A model generated the notes under the pieces. That model was not told where the DNA came from and did no database searches. It was given only the letters and a program-made list of their open reading frames with translations. A stretch of 64,000 nucleotides of DNA. It comes from Anadara kagoshimensis. Lineage: Eukaryota; Mollusca; Bivalvia; Arcoida; Arcidae. Positions 27,601 to 32,959 of this stretch are shown here, in pieces (positions within the stretch are counted from its first letter, which is position 1; each line of letters opens with the position of its first letter). The translations under genes were made by a program, and so were the position numbers. Location: NCBI GenBank assembly GCA_021292105.1, contig JACFYK010000036.1:124001-188000 (forward strand), given 5' to 3'.

Positions 27601-29153
27601 GGTTTAAAAAGTATAAAGTCTACATATTCACGCTTGATTTACCTCCATCTGATTGTTCCAGCACGCTTGGAAAGGCAGGTCAAGAATATGTCTGGAACCG
27701 GTTAAAATAAGTTAAAAAGAAATATTCCTAAATTTCACATGTGACTGTTGTAGCTAGCTAGACATGGCGTGCGTAACCCTTTGGGGCAATTGTCCTTCAT
27801 TGCGCTGGTGGAAGTACATGTGTTTAACATTAATGCCAGTTTTTAAAGTTTTTGTAATTTGCTTATGGGATTGTTTGGACATGAACCGGTGTTTTTGTGT
27901 TTGATACCACAATAATAAAAATCGCATGAAAAATATGTTTTAAAACTAACTTCAAAATTCAGCAGTATTGAGACATGCTTCGAGCCAATTCAATTCCGGT
28001 TAAATAATTTATTTTTTGAAAAATATCACGTCAAAAATATGTGGCAAGTTAAATTATTATCTGTCTAGTGAACATCTGAGGATTACCAGCCAGAAAGCCA
28101 GTAAAATACAGTCGTAGTGTATTGTGATTATCTTATTATGCTTAGGTTTCTTTGAATATACAAACGCGGTATATTTTCGCCAACCATAATGAGTACCGGA
28201 CCGGGATGTACTGTACTTAATTATTTAACCTTCCTTGATTTTTTGTATTTTAGAAGACAGACTGATGAAGGTCCCGTTCTTTGTAATTGAAGGTATATAT
28301 GCTTGTAAGTGTTATACATGTACTAAGGTGATATTAGTGTTTTAGACATATAATTGTACAATATATTCTGAAAAACAAACTATATGTTGCACTCATTCAT
28401 CAATTAACCAACAAATTAAAATGGAGTTATTTCCCTTTATGTATTATTTCAATATAAAGTACAACAATGCTTCGTAAAAGCAAACAGCGTTGACGTGTTC
28501 GCACGACCTTTAATTCACTATTTATTATGGACCAGTATATTTATATAGGGAGCATATGTGTTTATGCCGATTACATCTTGCAAAAACATGCATTATTTAA
28601 AGAGTAAATGTGATTCAGTTCTAACTATCAAAGGTAATTTATTTCGTTTTGGGGATCCTATCACAATTGATTTATATAAACACTTGTTAATATCGAAATA
28701 AAAAGAGGTTCAAAAGATGTAATTTATTCAAAATTTTGATTTATTTCAGACGCGTCGTCGACAATAGCGTCGACATCAGTTATGTCTGCATCTGAATCTA
28801 CACCAGGACAGAAATCGTCTGTTGTTTCATGTTATCCTAAAAGCGGCGAAATATGCACCTGCAAATGTTACGCTAAAGAAAATCATGTCAATTGGAATAA
28901 CATGACAACACAAGAAAAAAATGAGAAAATTGAGGAAGAAGTTCAGAAAATTAAAAAGGAATTATCTGTAAACAAGCAACAACTTTCGTCAAACCTTAGG
29001 AAGAAAATAAGTGCGTCAGACGAACGCCCATCGGCGCAATATACCGGGGGTATCGGTGTGTTCATGTTGTGTTTCGCTTTTGGGATTATAGTTATACCAG
29101 ACGCTATCCAACTTTTGTTTTATCTCAAGACGCTATTTGACCGATACGTCTAA
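426..29153 (+). CDS. Gene 1: 3' part of a predicted type I membrane protein
   Basis: Overall model; exons are listed separately (426-553, 3343-3527, 5124-5278, 5924-6096, 7141-7179, 8199-8278, 9206-9376, 10253-10391, 28254-28304, 28750-29153). The phases join without a stop and give 507 residues after a split first codon; the start lies left of the window. Order: end of a first module (1-42), a second A-B-C module with a YGGC/GW motif (43-226), a D-E-F region (227-357), the FFVIEG exon, a Ser/Thr-rich linker, a CTCKC stalk, a Lys/Glu-rich helix, an ERPSA motif, one TM segment (about 474-490) and a short tail. The protein is probably displayed outside the cell. I recognise no named enzyme. Gene 2 downstream has the same order and phases. 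Introns contain dispersed repeats and, in the 17.9-kb one, a whole antisense SET gene. Confidence is high that this is a gene and moderate for exact ends. Confidence 0.8.
568..1115 (+). repeat. Minisatellite, about 37-40 bp units
   Basis: Imperfect tandem units of the form ACATACCAATCCATGTCCG followed by an AACCACAATCCC block. The unit matches the left end of dispersed element R1, and R1-like sequence continues to the right of the array. The long reading frames across it are a by-product of the repeat. Confidence 0.9.
1116..1345. repeat. R1 fragment followed by R3 fragment
   Basis: The R1 internal block (GTGAATTTCC, GAAAGTGAGCCCGGGAGC) runs off the minisatellite. It is followed by a fragment of another dispersed family, R3 (TTAAAGGCCA ... 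TTGAACCTGTAAAGGCCACTT). No gene is seen. Confidence 0.55.
1380..1465 (-). repeat. R1 fragment (minus)
   Basis: Reverse-orientation R1: ATATTTGACGTTCCATAGTTC, then a CACATGGCGAGTGTAGCTA block and an AGCTTACCTTTCC block. Confidence 0.6.
1466..3342. other. Gene 1 intron, no gene seen
   Basis: AT-rich intron sequence. Open frames at 1479-1661 and 2549-2791 lack convincing splice sites or recognisable products. I see no coding or RNA feature I can support. Confidence 0.6.
3343..3527 (+). CDS. Gene 1 exon A (second module)
   Basis: Acceptor TATATTTCAG, donor AACAAG|GTATAA. Enters in phase 1 and leaves in phase 0. Encodes 61 residues after the split Asp, beginning WRVGFKLPKGG and including NSVYDLYISE and two Cys. 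It is equivalent to gene 2 exon 41605-41792: same entry and exit phases, similar length (61 versus 62 residues), shared VYD and a Lys at the exon end. Confidence 0.78.
3610..3910 (+). repeat. R1 element, long copy
   Basis: One of the fullest R1 copies: TCCATGTCCGAATC, TTCCACCAGGGAGGTGA, GGGTAAGCACATC, TTTAGCTAGCTACACCCGCC, GGAACATGGAACTATGGGAC, ATATATCCAGGGCAATCC, then a TTATCAACAATACTG block. Close copies lie at 29595-29885 and 36140-36450. Confidence 0.8.
3911..5123. other. Gene 1 intron, no gene seen
   Basis: AT-rich intron. A weak local duplication around GCTGGCATAATTCATAATT occurs twice (near 4450 and 4550). No other structure can be supported. Confidence 0.55.
5124..5278 (+). CDS. Gene 1 exon B (second module)
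   Basis: Acceptor TTAATTGTAG, donor GTCAC|GTATGT. Enters in phase 0 and leaves in phase 2. Encodes 51 residues beginning VKLVLYEGRTEKLVLEF, with a TGKDKMTWL core and two Cys. It aligns with gene 2 exon 42716-42873 (phase 0 to 2, with an F-x-T-x-G ... WL pattern). Confidence 0.78.
5430..5605 (-). repeat. R1 copy (minus, internally deleted)
   Basis: Reverse R1: GGCTTATCAAGGCCCTC, CCCTGGATATATTTGACGTC, CAGTTTCAAAGTTTTTACTT, GGATTGTGATTAGTATG. The central CCGG-rich block is missing compared with other copies. Confidence 0.7.
5924..6096 (+). CDS. Gene 1 exon C (second module, YGGC motif)
   Basis: Encodes 57 residues. Core motifs are FHINKNYGGC, VDRGWIMV and four Cys, ending VVWNN. It enters in phase 2 through a GAGTAG tandem acceptor (5918-5923), so a 5921 start would add one Ser. 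It leaves in phase 1 only if the donor is GCAAGT at 6097; the GT donor at 6101 would put the next exon in a poor frame. The F-x-I-x-N-Y-G-G-C ... D-x-G-W pattern resembles a cysteine-containing ectodomain block that I recall in other molluscan and lancelet surface proteins, but I cannot name the domain. Confidence 0.75.
6097..6103 (+). promoter_or_regulatory. Non-canonical GC splice donor (GC-AG intron)
   Basis: Sequence ACG|GCAAGTG. Joining 6096 to 7141 gives Glu then HSKADALVLYLY. This restores a hydrophobic ADALVLYLY strand that fits the end of the module and keeps phase 1 at the cassette border. GCAAGT is the classical GC-donor consensus. Confidence 0.6.
6130..6480. repeat. Diverged short tandem repeat, about 30 bp
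   Basis: Degenerate units built from AACTGAACCC, TAATTAAACCGAAAACC and TGTCTTAACTG. Followed at 6566-6614 by a long (CA)n microsatellite. Confidence 0.75.
6566..6614. repeat. (CA)n microsatellite
   Basis: About 24 consecutive CA dinucleotides. Confidence 0.97.
7141..7179 (+). CDS. Gene 1 short exon closing the second module
   Basis: Acceptor TTTATTACAG, donor TATG|GTTAGT; phase 1 in and out. Encodes HSKADALVLYLY between two split codons. It completes the YGGC module after the GC-AG intron. Confidence 0.65.
7435..7560 (-). repeat. R1 copy (minus)
   Basis: CTTCCGGAGCATCCGGCCTC, TCTGGTGGAAGTTCACGTG and ATTGTGATTCGGACATGG blocks in reverse orientation. Confidence 0.75.
7750..7905 (-). repeat. 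tRNA-derived SINE fragment, family S1
   Basis: The minus strand carries a B-box-like GGTTCGAATCCCGGGC block and the family's following blocks (reverse of CAAGTCTTGGTCAGACC and TTAGTCACTATC). Truncated copy. Confidence 0.65.
7975..8145 (+). repeat. Dispersed repeat R3
   Basis: TTTGAACCTGTATATAAG, GCCACCTGTCCAGAAAGGCC, GGTTCCCTTGGGTAGCG. Other copies lie at 9985-10115, 47625-48045 and 48355-48520. Confidence 0.75.
8199..8278 (+). CDS. Gene 1 exon D
   Basis: Acceptor ATTTTTTAG, donor AAAG|GTAAAT; phase 1 in, phase 0 out. After split Asp it encodes 26 residues, PKINLGSGVKRDIEL to FSLPRTLK. It matches gene 2 exon 49943-50028 in phases and place. Confidence 0.75.
8360..8640. repeat. Short degenerate tandem repeat around CAGTGCAGATATATCG
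   Basis: Five or more imperfect copies of a roughly 45-55-bp unit with CCAGTGCAGATATATCG and a GAAGCAACATTTCGAT-type block. The 91-residue open frame across it is repeat-driven. Confidence 0.7.
8895..9135 (-). repeat. R1 copy (minus)
   Basis: CCTGTATATTTTTGACATTCC, AACGTGGCGACTGTAGCTAG, TCCCCTGGTTGGAATTCGTG and TTGTGCTTTGATCACG blocks. It ends about 70 bp before exon E. Confidence 0.65.
9206..9376 (+). CDS. Gene 1 exon E
   Basis: Acceptor TTCTCTTAG, donor AACCAG|GTATAT; phase 0 both sides. Encodes 57 residues including EGIPLFLDGVSV and two Cys (SLGCTF, DTCSGDF). The paralogous gene 2 exon 51538-51699 has AGIPFFIDGIAV and a single Cys (DFCTL), at the same phases. Confidence 0.8.
9725..9820 (+). 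repeat. Dispersed repeat R2
   Basis: Blocks ACTACTGATGAGGAATT, TATTCCGAAACGGCCGTC, AGTGCTGTAAAATTGAAACT. Better copies lie at 32385-32550, 41375-41535 and 50465-50620. Confidence 0.75.
9985..10115 (+). repeat. Dispersed repeat R3
   Basis: AACCTGCCTTAAAGGC, CTATATAAGGACCACC, ATTTGAACCTGTATATAAAG, GACAGGTTTGACCG. Confidence 0.75.
10253..10391 (+). CDS. Gene 1 exon F
   Basis: Acceptor TTTATATCAG, donor CCCG|GTAGGT; phase 0 in, phase 1 out. Encodes 46 residues, LSTFQADGNRISF to YDVQIKLFYP. Gene 2 exon 58857-58977 is the counterpart, ending SVTLYYP. An (AC)n microsatellite starts about 8 bp past the donor. Confidence 0.8.
10399..10422. repeat. (AC)n microsatellite
   Basis: About a dozen CA units immediately downstream of the exon F donor. 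Confidence 0.9.
10960..11240 (+). repeat. R1 copy
   Basis: TTGAACTTCCACACAGGAAG, GGGTGTTCCGGAAAGG, GGTTAGCTAGCTGC, AACATGAAACTATGAGATG, and the AACTTTTTAAGAGC end block. Confidence 0.75.
11570..11690 (-). repeat. tRNA-like SINE head (minus)
   Basis: The minus strand reads like a tRNA-derived head: GTATAGTTCAATCGGTAGAGC, then a GTCCCGGTTAGGTTGC region. No intact cloverleaf is evident, so it is called a SINE remnant. Confidence 0.45.
11760..12140. repeat. Diverged dispersed repeat
   Basis: Blocks such as TGCCAAGTTTGATCAAAATC, TATAGAGCGGACACGATATTG and GACAGACGGACAGG resemble a kind of dispersed repeat I recall from bivalve genomes. Only one copy is here, so the call rests on recall. Confidence 0.4.
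12400..12800 (+). repeat. tRNA-derived SINE, family S2
   Basis: Head: GATGGACGAGTGGTTAAGGC (tRNA Ser/Leu-like A box) and GTGGGTTTCAATCCAG (B-box-like). Tail: TGATGCGACATAAAACAACA and ACCAACCAA. A second S2 copy is at 47105-47460 with the same tail. Confidence 0.65.
13396..13725 (-). CDS. SET gene terminal exon (basic, Trp-containing domain)
   Basis: Acceptor TGAATTCCAG, phase 0, 109 residues to a TAG stop. The acidic start (SDSESENED) is followed by a basic block, then a compact region with RHKWSKKEK, VPCKLECLNAIE, SCLARFPWKNIKYAV. I recall a similar W ... P-x-K-x-E-C ... L-x-x-R-x-W-K-x-x-K pattern at the end of uncharacterised fish, coral and mollusc proteins. No function is assigned. The entry phase does not match the preceding exon's phase 1. 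Confidence 0.68.
   Translation of the reverse strand, partial: HSNDENVHVSDSESENEDKTSAIFPVLRKEKKIVIMQPIKILKEKTRHKWSKKEKMALECQFNLEKVPCKLECLNAIENQSCLARFPWKNIKYAVKNLITSRQRSLKKC
13396..26992 (-). CDS. SET-domain (KMT5A/SETD8-like) gene nested antisense in gene 1's intron
   Basis: Reading down from about 27.0 kb on the minus strand: a candidate start exon (26942-26992), several uncertain small exons, a clear C-terminal SET half (22338-22548), a Ser/Glu-rich exon (20356-20604), three homologous acidic exons (19958-20065, 16399-16494, 15515-15610) and a terminal basic exon (13396-13725). SET proteins of the KMT5A type are lysine methyltransferases; here RLCRYLNDS replaces the usual R-x-x-R-x-x-N-H-S pattern and EIRYDYGD fits the C-terminal Y-D-Y motif. 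The N-terminal half of SET was not found. Phases agree across the Ser-rich and three acidic exons (all 1-1) but not across SET to Ser-rich or last acidic to terminal exon. Either exons are missing or the copy is decayed. The substrate is unknown. Confidence 0.6.
13925..14260 (+). repeat. tRNA-derived SINE S1, near full length
   Basis: Head GTGGTAACTCAGTGCTC and GATCATGGGTTCAAAACC (B-box-like). Body: CTTGAAAGTGGGTAGTGACT, TTTCGCCAAGCACTCAGC. Tail: CTTCGCCTATAGCTGG, CTCAATATAAGTGAAATATT, GATGTTAAACACCATT. Other copies lie at 24210-24556, 43488-43752, 49630-49905 and 30795-31050. Confidence 0.8.
15515..15610 (-). CDS. SET gene acidic exon 3
   Basis: Acceptor TTACTTCCAG, donor GAAAG|GTAAGG; phase 1-1. 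After split Asp: LIQKEDMCDDEDDN, then TQSSTNN and CSFEK. Homologous to exons 16399-16494 and 19958-20065. Confidence 0.72.
15840..16230. repeat. Possible inverted-repeat element bounded by GGGGTGTAACG
   Basis: Left end AGGGGTGTAACGATATACCG; right end reads CGTGATACTACACGTTACACCCCT, which is inverted relative to the left. Short terminal inverted repeats of AGGGGTGTAACG type suit a hAT- or MITE-like element of about 390 bp. Confidence 0.6.
16399..16494 (-). CDS. SET gene acidic exon 2
   Basis: Acceptor TTACTTTCAG, donor GAAAG|GTAAGA; phase 1-1. After split Asp: LIQREDGLHDDDDDEY, then IESSTDDDSASEK. An Asp run is encoded by GAT repeats. Confidence 0.75.
17280..18720. repeat. Region rich in GTAACAGGA / TCCTGTTAC motifs
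   Basis: GTAACAGG(A/C)(T/C)GGAAT-like motifs cluster on the plus strand near 17300-17360. Their complements (CCTGTTAC, TCTGTTACT) recur at 18070, 18250, 18440 and 18650. This may be an old inverted arrangement; there is no open frame of substance. It also contains a 228-bp AT-poor short-period repeat (17643-17870, unit like GATGGGGTCAAGGTG on the minus strand). Confidence 0.4.
19430..19900 (+). repeat. Degenerate tandem repeat, about 90 bp units
   Basis: Repeated blocks: ACTGGGTTGCATGTGTGTC, AGAAAGTAGTGAATTG, TGTGTGCATGAATTATTGC, TAGGTACTTATGTACTGGG. Isolated related pieces lie near 24940-24985 and 27200-27240. Confidence 0.8.
19958..20065 (-). CDS. SET gene acidic exon 1
   Basis: Acceptor TCACTTCCAG, donor GAAAG|GTAAGA; phase 1-1. 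After split Val: LTQKEDGHDDADGD, then KLTDDDSSFEK. It is the longest of the three homologous exons (35 versus 31 codons) and joins in phase to the Ser-rich exon upstream. Confidence 0.75.
20356..20604 (-). CDS. SET gene Ser/Glu/Asp-rich exon
   Basis: Acceptor TTTTTGCAG, donor GGGG|GTAAGA; phase 1-1. Encodes 82 whole residues: SDPFELNQPKK, a Ser/Lys part, then four to five tandem copies of a nine-residue unit (YDSSSESE), then EDEMEG. The unit is an exon-internal minisatellite (DNA period 27 bp). Such acidic Ser runs are typical casein-kinase-2-like tracts of nuclear proteins; this is inferred. Confidence 0.75.
20680..20940. repeat. Possible MITE with TIRs
   Basis: Left end TACTATATTTCGTCGCTTAT followed by AACCCA; the right end is the inverted form TGGGTTATAACC with ATATGGTA. 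Imperfect terminal inverted repeats of about 25 bp bound about 250 bp. Confidence 0.5.
22244..22256. repeat. Poly-C run
   Basis: A run of about 13 C on the plus strand, inside the SET gene intron between the SET exon and the Ser-rich exon. Confidence 0.85.
22338..22548 (-). CDS. SET gene exon: C-terminal half of SET domain
   Basis: Acceptor TCTTTGTCAG, donor AATCTG|GTAAGT; enters in phase 2, leaves in phase 0. Encodes 70 whole residues beginning IDATDTNNRLCRYLNDS and including NYPRLCLYV, IPKGQEIRYDYGD and LEWRN. This is the (C)IDAT ... N-x-S ... L-x-x-x-A/V ... I-x-x-G-E/Q-E-x-x-Y-D-Y-G order of KMT5A-like SET domains. The Asn-His pair usual in this family is Asn-Asp here. A trinucleotide (AAT)n run lies at the acceptor's upstream side. 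Confidence 0.82.
22561..22600. repeat. (AAT)n microsatellite
   Basis: AAT/ATA trinucleotides next to the SET exon acceptor on the minus strand; on that strand they read (ATT)n and may serve as part of the pyrimidine tract. Confidence 0.9.
24210..24556 (-). repeat. tRNA-derived SINE S1, full-length copy
   Basis: The minus strand starts CCACTGCGGTAGCTAAGTTG, with A-box-like TAGCTAAGTTGG and a perfect B-box-like GGTTCGAACCC. The body blocks of S1 follow (AAGTGGGTAGTGACTG, GCCAAGCACTCGGC) and the tail contains the CCTATAGCTGGCGACGTCTC block. It sits in the SET gene in sense orientation. Confidence 0.85.
24749..24784 (-). CDS. Candidate small exon of the SET gene
   Basis: Acceptor TTACATTTCAG, donor CCAAA|GTAAGT. 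Exactly 36 nt, phase 0-0, encoding LRASISGQTLAK. Only this frame is open. It does not phase-match the candidate exon upstream, so membership is uncertain. Confidence 0.35.
25530..25615 (-). CDS. Candidate exon of the SET gene
   Basis: Acceptor CAGTTTTTAG, donor AATTG|GTAATT. One frame is open (phase 2 in, 1 out): ITHTHPSLWEQIKTAT, then YRQKNQQLEII. Composition looks protein-like, but phases disagree with both neighbouring candidates. Confidence 0.35.
26142..26169 (-). CDS. Candidate very small exon of the SET gene
   Basis: LYIKLWKKD plus one base, donor AAGATG|GTAAGT (strong). The acceptor AATGACCAG is weak, chosen because it joins in phase 0 to the candidate start exon and because all longer versions meet stops. 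Tentative. Confidence 0.28.
26280..26375 (-). repeat. tRNA-like SINE head (minus)
   Basis: The minus strand reads GTCTGGGTAGCTCAGTGGTAG and CGGGTTTGATCCATGATCC: tRNA-like A and B boxes. A second, diverged relative lies at 26490-26580. The DNA is not a clean cloverleaf, so a functional tRNA gene is not claimed. Confidence 0.6.
26490..26580 (-). repeat. tRNA-like SINE head (minus), second copy
   Basis: The minus strand reads GTCTGCGTATCTTAGTGGTAG and ATAGTGCAGGAAGGTCCCG, parallel to the copy at 26280-26375. Confidence 0.55.
26942..26992 (-). CDS. Candidate start exon of the SET gene
   Basis: ATG in context GGCCATGT, 17 codons (MFPETSMSTTCDRKRNA), ending at donor AATGCT|GTAAGT in phase 0. It lies just downstream of a perfect NRF1-type palindrome, as expected for a housekeeping start. 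No transcript evidence. Confidence 0.45.
27012..27023 (-). promoter_or_regulatory. NRF1-type site, likely SET gene promoter
   Basis: TGCGCATGCGCG matches the YGCGCAYGCGCR consensus of NRF1. It sits 20 bp upstream of the proposed ATG in a local CpG-rich patch within AT-rich DNA. The site is palindromic, so strand is set by the downstream exon. Confidence 0.55.
27266..27292. repeat. (CA)n microsatellite
   Basis: About thirteen CA units inside gene 1's long intron. Confidence 0.9.
27690..27905 (-). repeat. R1 copy (minus)
   Basis: GACTGTTGTAGCTAGCTAGAC, GCGCTGGTGGAAGTACATG, TTGCTTATGGGATTGT blocks in reverse orientation. Confidence 0.65.
28254..28304 (+). CDS. Gene 1 FFVIEG exon
   Basis: Acceptor TTGTATTTTAG. 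Phase 1-1: split Glu, then DRLMKVPFFVIEGIYA. I chose donor GCTT|GTAAGT (28305) over GAAG|GTATAT (28293) because it is a better donor and keeps EGIY, matching EGVY in gene 2 exon 59351-59395. Both donors preserve phase. Confidence 0.75.
28750..29153 (+). CDS. Gene 1 terminal exon: Ser/Thr linker, CxCxC stalk, helix, TM anchor
   Basis: Acceptor TTATTTCAG, phase 1 in, TAA stop at 29151. Encodes 133 residues: Ser/Thr-rich linker, a Cys cluster (VVSCYPK, ICTCKCY), a charged helix (EEEVQKIKKEL), the juxtamembrane SASDERPSAQ, a TM segment (GGIGVFMLCFAFGIIVI) and a tail ending FDRYV. I recall the Cys-x-Cys / L-x-V-x-K / S-A-x-D-x-R-P-S-A / TM arrangement as a recurrent C-terminal anchor on diverse molluscan extracellular proteins. 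Type I topology is inferred. Confidence 0.85.
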
Positions 29154-29594
29154 TGCTTTTATCGTCATGCCACTCGATATGTTTGACAAATGCATGGTTT
29201 TGTTCAGCTATTTTGTACCATGGATATATCTCGGTGCACATGCTGTGTACATTAAACGTTCTTTTGCGGAAAGTCGTCGGTATGGTTTTGGTTTTGCCTT
29301 TGTTATTACAGACGAATTCAAACGTTTCTATTATATGAAGCCGACCATCTCTTCACGATCTAATTTGTGAGTGGTACGACAGACGGTTGTCCCTCCTCAA
29401 AATATACAAGTTCAAATCATAGCGTTCTCCGATGGTATATACTGCTCTAGCCGACCTATTTTCACTGAATGTTTCTGTTCATAAGTAATTCATCTTTGTT
29501 CGGTTTGACGTAGTGTGTTGATTGATGAAACTGACATTGTATTGGTCTGTATTTATTAAAGTTTTCAAGGTAAAATTACCCAAATATGTTTTGG
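29154..29594 (+). other. Gene 1 3' UTR region
   Basis: ATTAAA near 29547 and AATAAA near 30428 are possible poly(A) signals. The +1 frame stays open from 29137 to 29370 with a second hydrophobic stretch (see findings). Confidence 0.45.
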
Positions 29595-29885
29595 TTGTAT
29601 AATCAAAAACAAACATACTAATCCATGTTCGAATAACAATCCAGAAGCAAAGCAAACTTTAGAACCGACAAGAGAAGTGAGACCGAGTGCTCCGGAAGGG
29701 TAAGCACCCCCTGTTCAGCTAGCTACACCCGCCACATGTGTAAACAAAATTGTGTAAAAGGAATATGGAAATATGGGATGTCAAATATATCCAGGGCAAT
29801 CCTGGACACAGAGACATCAAACTTATCAACAATACTGTGATATCGGCCATAATTTTTTGAGTGCCTTGATGAGCCTAGGCTTGCA
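29595..29885 (+). repeat. R1 element, long copy
   Basis: Nearly the same block order as 3610-3910, including GAGTGCTCCGGAAGGG, CAGCTAGCTACACCCGCC, ATGGGATGTCAAATATATCC and CCTTGATGAGCCTAGGC. Confidence 0.8.
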
Positions 29886-30794
29886 ATATCCCTAATATTT
29901 ATTACTTTATTATATTCATGCGGACCCGTTGTAAAGAAACTTGTAAACCTGTGTTTGTTACTCATGTGTACAGTACTCGTGTATTTTTTCACAGTGTAAT
30001 GTTTAGTAATATTTAGTACGTACGTTTAACGCATAATAATATGTTAATATTGACATCTGTAGATATTAAGTAATTTGTTATTTTGAATTGTTTATTTGTT
30101 ATCTGATATCCATAACAATATTTTGTTATAATCGTATTTGGCATATGTTTAAAGTCGGGTGGCGATCGTCAAAGCGTTACCAGATTCTTCTTTACTACAG
30201 TTTTGTAGTTTTACTTATTATAAAGCAGGTTGAGGACAGTCGTTTATTGTGACGTCATGAAATGACAATGATCTTATTAAAACAACGTTTATCACGTGAG
30301 ATTTTATGAACATGTTCAGTTTGAAAATCAAACAGATACTATTATGTATGAGTTAATTATAGGTTTATACCAATGAAAGAGTATTATCAATCTTGATTTT
30401 GTAAATATGCTACTTTTGAAATTTTATGAAATAAAAAGTTAAAAAGCAGCATATTGTCATATATTAATATCATTTCACAAAAATAGCACATGACAAATAC
30501 AAATGAACACTGATATACATATTGTTGCAGTTGCTTTACATACAAAACAAATAAGACTCCTGTGTTTTAGCAGTGAGACAATAAACATAATCTTAATATT
30601 TGTATTAAGGTAATTAGATTTTTTACTCTTGAGCAAATGAACAAAATAAACACATAGAAATACTGTTCATTAACAAGACACAATATAAGCAATGGTCTCA
30701 TTATGGTTGTGTATACCGAACTGAGATTGTCAACATTATGTCAAAATCACATATTATTCTTATGTAATGTGACCTGAGATAGGTCTAGGAATTG

Positions 30795-31050
30795 AGTTGA
30801 GTTGAGTAATGGTGTTAAACGCCACAGTCAAGAATTTTTCACTTATATCGAGACGTCGTCAGCTATAGGCGAAGTTGCCTGTGCATTCCGCTTTTGGCAA
30901 TAAACAGCAGGATTCTTTATCGTGCCACGCATGCCGTGACACGAGGCCTTGTTTAATTTAAGTTCCCATCCAAAAGAACCGTGGTTTTCATTTTGTAACG
31001 CTAATAGTCACTACCCATTTTCAAGTTTTGGTTCAGACCCGGTCGCGGAC
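30795..31050 (-). repeat. SINE S1, 5'-truncated copy (minus)
   Basis: Tail and body blocks (GGTGTTAAACGCCACAGTC, TATATCGAGACGTCG, AGCTATAGGCGAAG, TTTCAAGTTTTGGTTCAGACC) are present; the tRNA head is missing or decayed. Confidence 0.7.
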
Positions 31051-31283
31051 CACATGCGAAGAAATTTAACTAAGATATATAAAAGATATCTAGATACACA
31101 AATAAACAAGACTATACAACATGTAGTATATTGAATATATATAAATATTTTTGTCCGAGATATCCAGCCGTTTTGATAACGATAAAATAATATTGCTTAC
31201 GAGTAAGCTGACAAGTAGTTGGTAGCTGTGTAACTCTTATGAAAATTCAAGTATGGTCGTCCTTAACAGATACAGGGTATATT

Positions 31284-32254
31284 TGACATTTCCAATATTC
31301 ACGGAGACGGACTTCAGAGACGGAGACGGTTAATTAGTGGTTTTCTCAAAATCATCATTTCATTTTATGCATTTGGTTTTTGTTTTCATCATCTCCTGCT
31401 GTACCGATAATATGGATAATTATTTAGATGTGTGCTCCCTGTATGCCTGCCTGTCTGTCCGTCCGTCACACTAGTTTGCGTAAAGTCTGAGCGCAATTTT
31501 CGCTATTTCGAGTCTCTTCATGAACGGATTAAACAGCAAAAACCACAGAATATTTTTAAGTTTTACTTCTGGCTTGCCCTGCACGAGATAATTTTATATT
31601 AAGAAGAATTCAAACAAGACAAAATGTTTTAAATAAAGAAAGTTTATTTCTCGAAAAAATTCGATAGCTCAATATGACCTGTTCGGAGCGTATTTGTACC
31701 CATTGATGACTCCATTCAAAACCCAGCAAATAAGGGCTGTTAATAGAAACACCCAAAGGAAGTATAGGAAACTTAATAGAGTGATAAATTAATACCGGGT
31801 TAGCCTTAAGGTTGAGCATGGAATAAGAGAAATGAAAATTTACCAATCAATCAGCTCATTATGGAGACACCCACGCTGGTATATCTCTATTGTCGATATT
31901 TTTGCAGCACTGGTAGTTCGTCGTCGTCGGTTGTTCAACTGAATAATTGAAGTTTAGTTAAGCAATAAATGTATGTTATTGAAATGGTTGTTCACTTTTT
32001 TTTAAACGATAGTTTATTATGTTAATACTTAACTAAAATGAATAGGTTGCCCTCTAATGATTATCAGTCGAGAAAGTAGTAGCATGTACCTATACCTTGT
32101 CTATAACGGTATAACGTTAGATGTATATTAGAAACAACCTTTACTAATAATTTACGAAGAAAAAAGTAATTGTTTCATTTTAAAATGTTTTGAGAAAACC
32201 ACTGAATTTATCGTCTCCGTCTCTGAAGTCCGTCCGTGAAAACTGGAAATGTCT
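31284..32254. mobile_element. TIR element of about 970 bp, non-autonomous
   Basis: Left end: ACATTTCC, then ACGGAGACGGACTTCAGAGA and CGGAGACGG, then GTGGTTTTCTCAAAA. Right end carries the inverted series TTTTGAGAAAACCAC, CGTCTCCGTCTCTGAAGTCC, GGAAATGT. Terminal inverted repeats are about 65 bp. The AT-rich interior has no transposase-like frame. Intergenic between the two receptor-like genes. Confidence 0.75.
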
Positions 32255-32384
32255 ATTGATCGCCTTTAGTAGACAAGAGAAGGTTTTGATCCCCAGACTA
32301 ATCTGTAAAATGTCACACTTCAAACTTATAAAAAGGGTGTTAATTTAAACAAGATATCTTTAAAATACAATGGTGTGAGTTACT

Positions 32385-32550
32385 ATAAGTAATTTGGTAA
32401 ACTTTATTTTGGTCCTTTGGGTAGCTTTTCAACATCTGAAAAATAGTTTTGGTTTCATGATTTTGGTTCAAGCACTACTGATGAGGAATTGTATTCCGAA
32501 CGGCCGTCTAGTGCTGTAAAATTAAAACTGGTATAATATGTAATCTCAAA
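32385..32550 (+). repeat. Dispersed repeat R2, good copy
   Basis: GGTAAACTTTATTTTGGTCC, GGGTAGCTTTTCAACATC, GCACTACTGATGAGGAATTG, CGGCCGTCTAGTGCTGTAA, ACTGGTATAATATGTAAT. A partial copy follows at 32645-32700. Confidence 0.85.
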
Positions 32551-32959
32551 CTACTTAGAGATGATCGAATGGTCAACGATCTACTACTATTGGTAGGTCA
32601 TAATTGAGTAATATTGTCAGAAATATACTATTGTATTGATAAAATTTGGCCGCCTAGTGCTGTAAAATTAAAATAAAAACTGGTAAAATATGTAATATGC
32701 TATATGACAATTGAATAATATCTCCAAATAAAACCGGAGACATTATTTTGTATGAATTACATAATTAGTCTTATTAGATGTATGGTTCTGTTTCTTAATA
32801 TATTCTATTGCAACACTTAAAATAATTAAATTAATTCACCAAACCAGGGTTATTAATTTCTAATAGACATAATGGAATTAAAAACCTTAAAAAATATAAA
32901 ATAGGTATAGCCTATATTAATTTATCGCCTTTACCTTTGTATTTAATAAAATTGACTAC

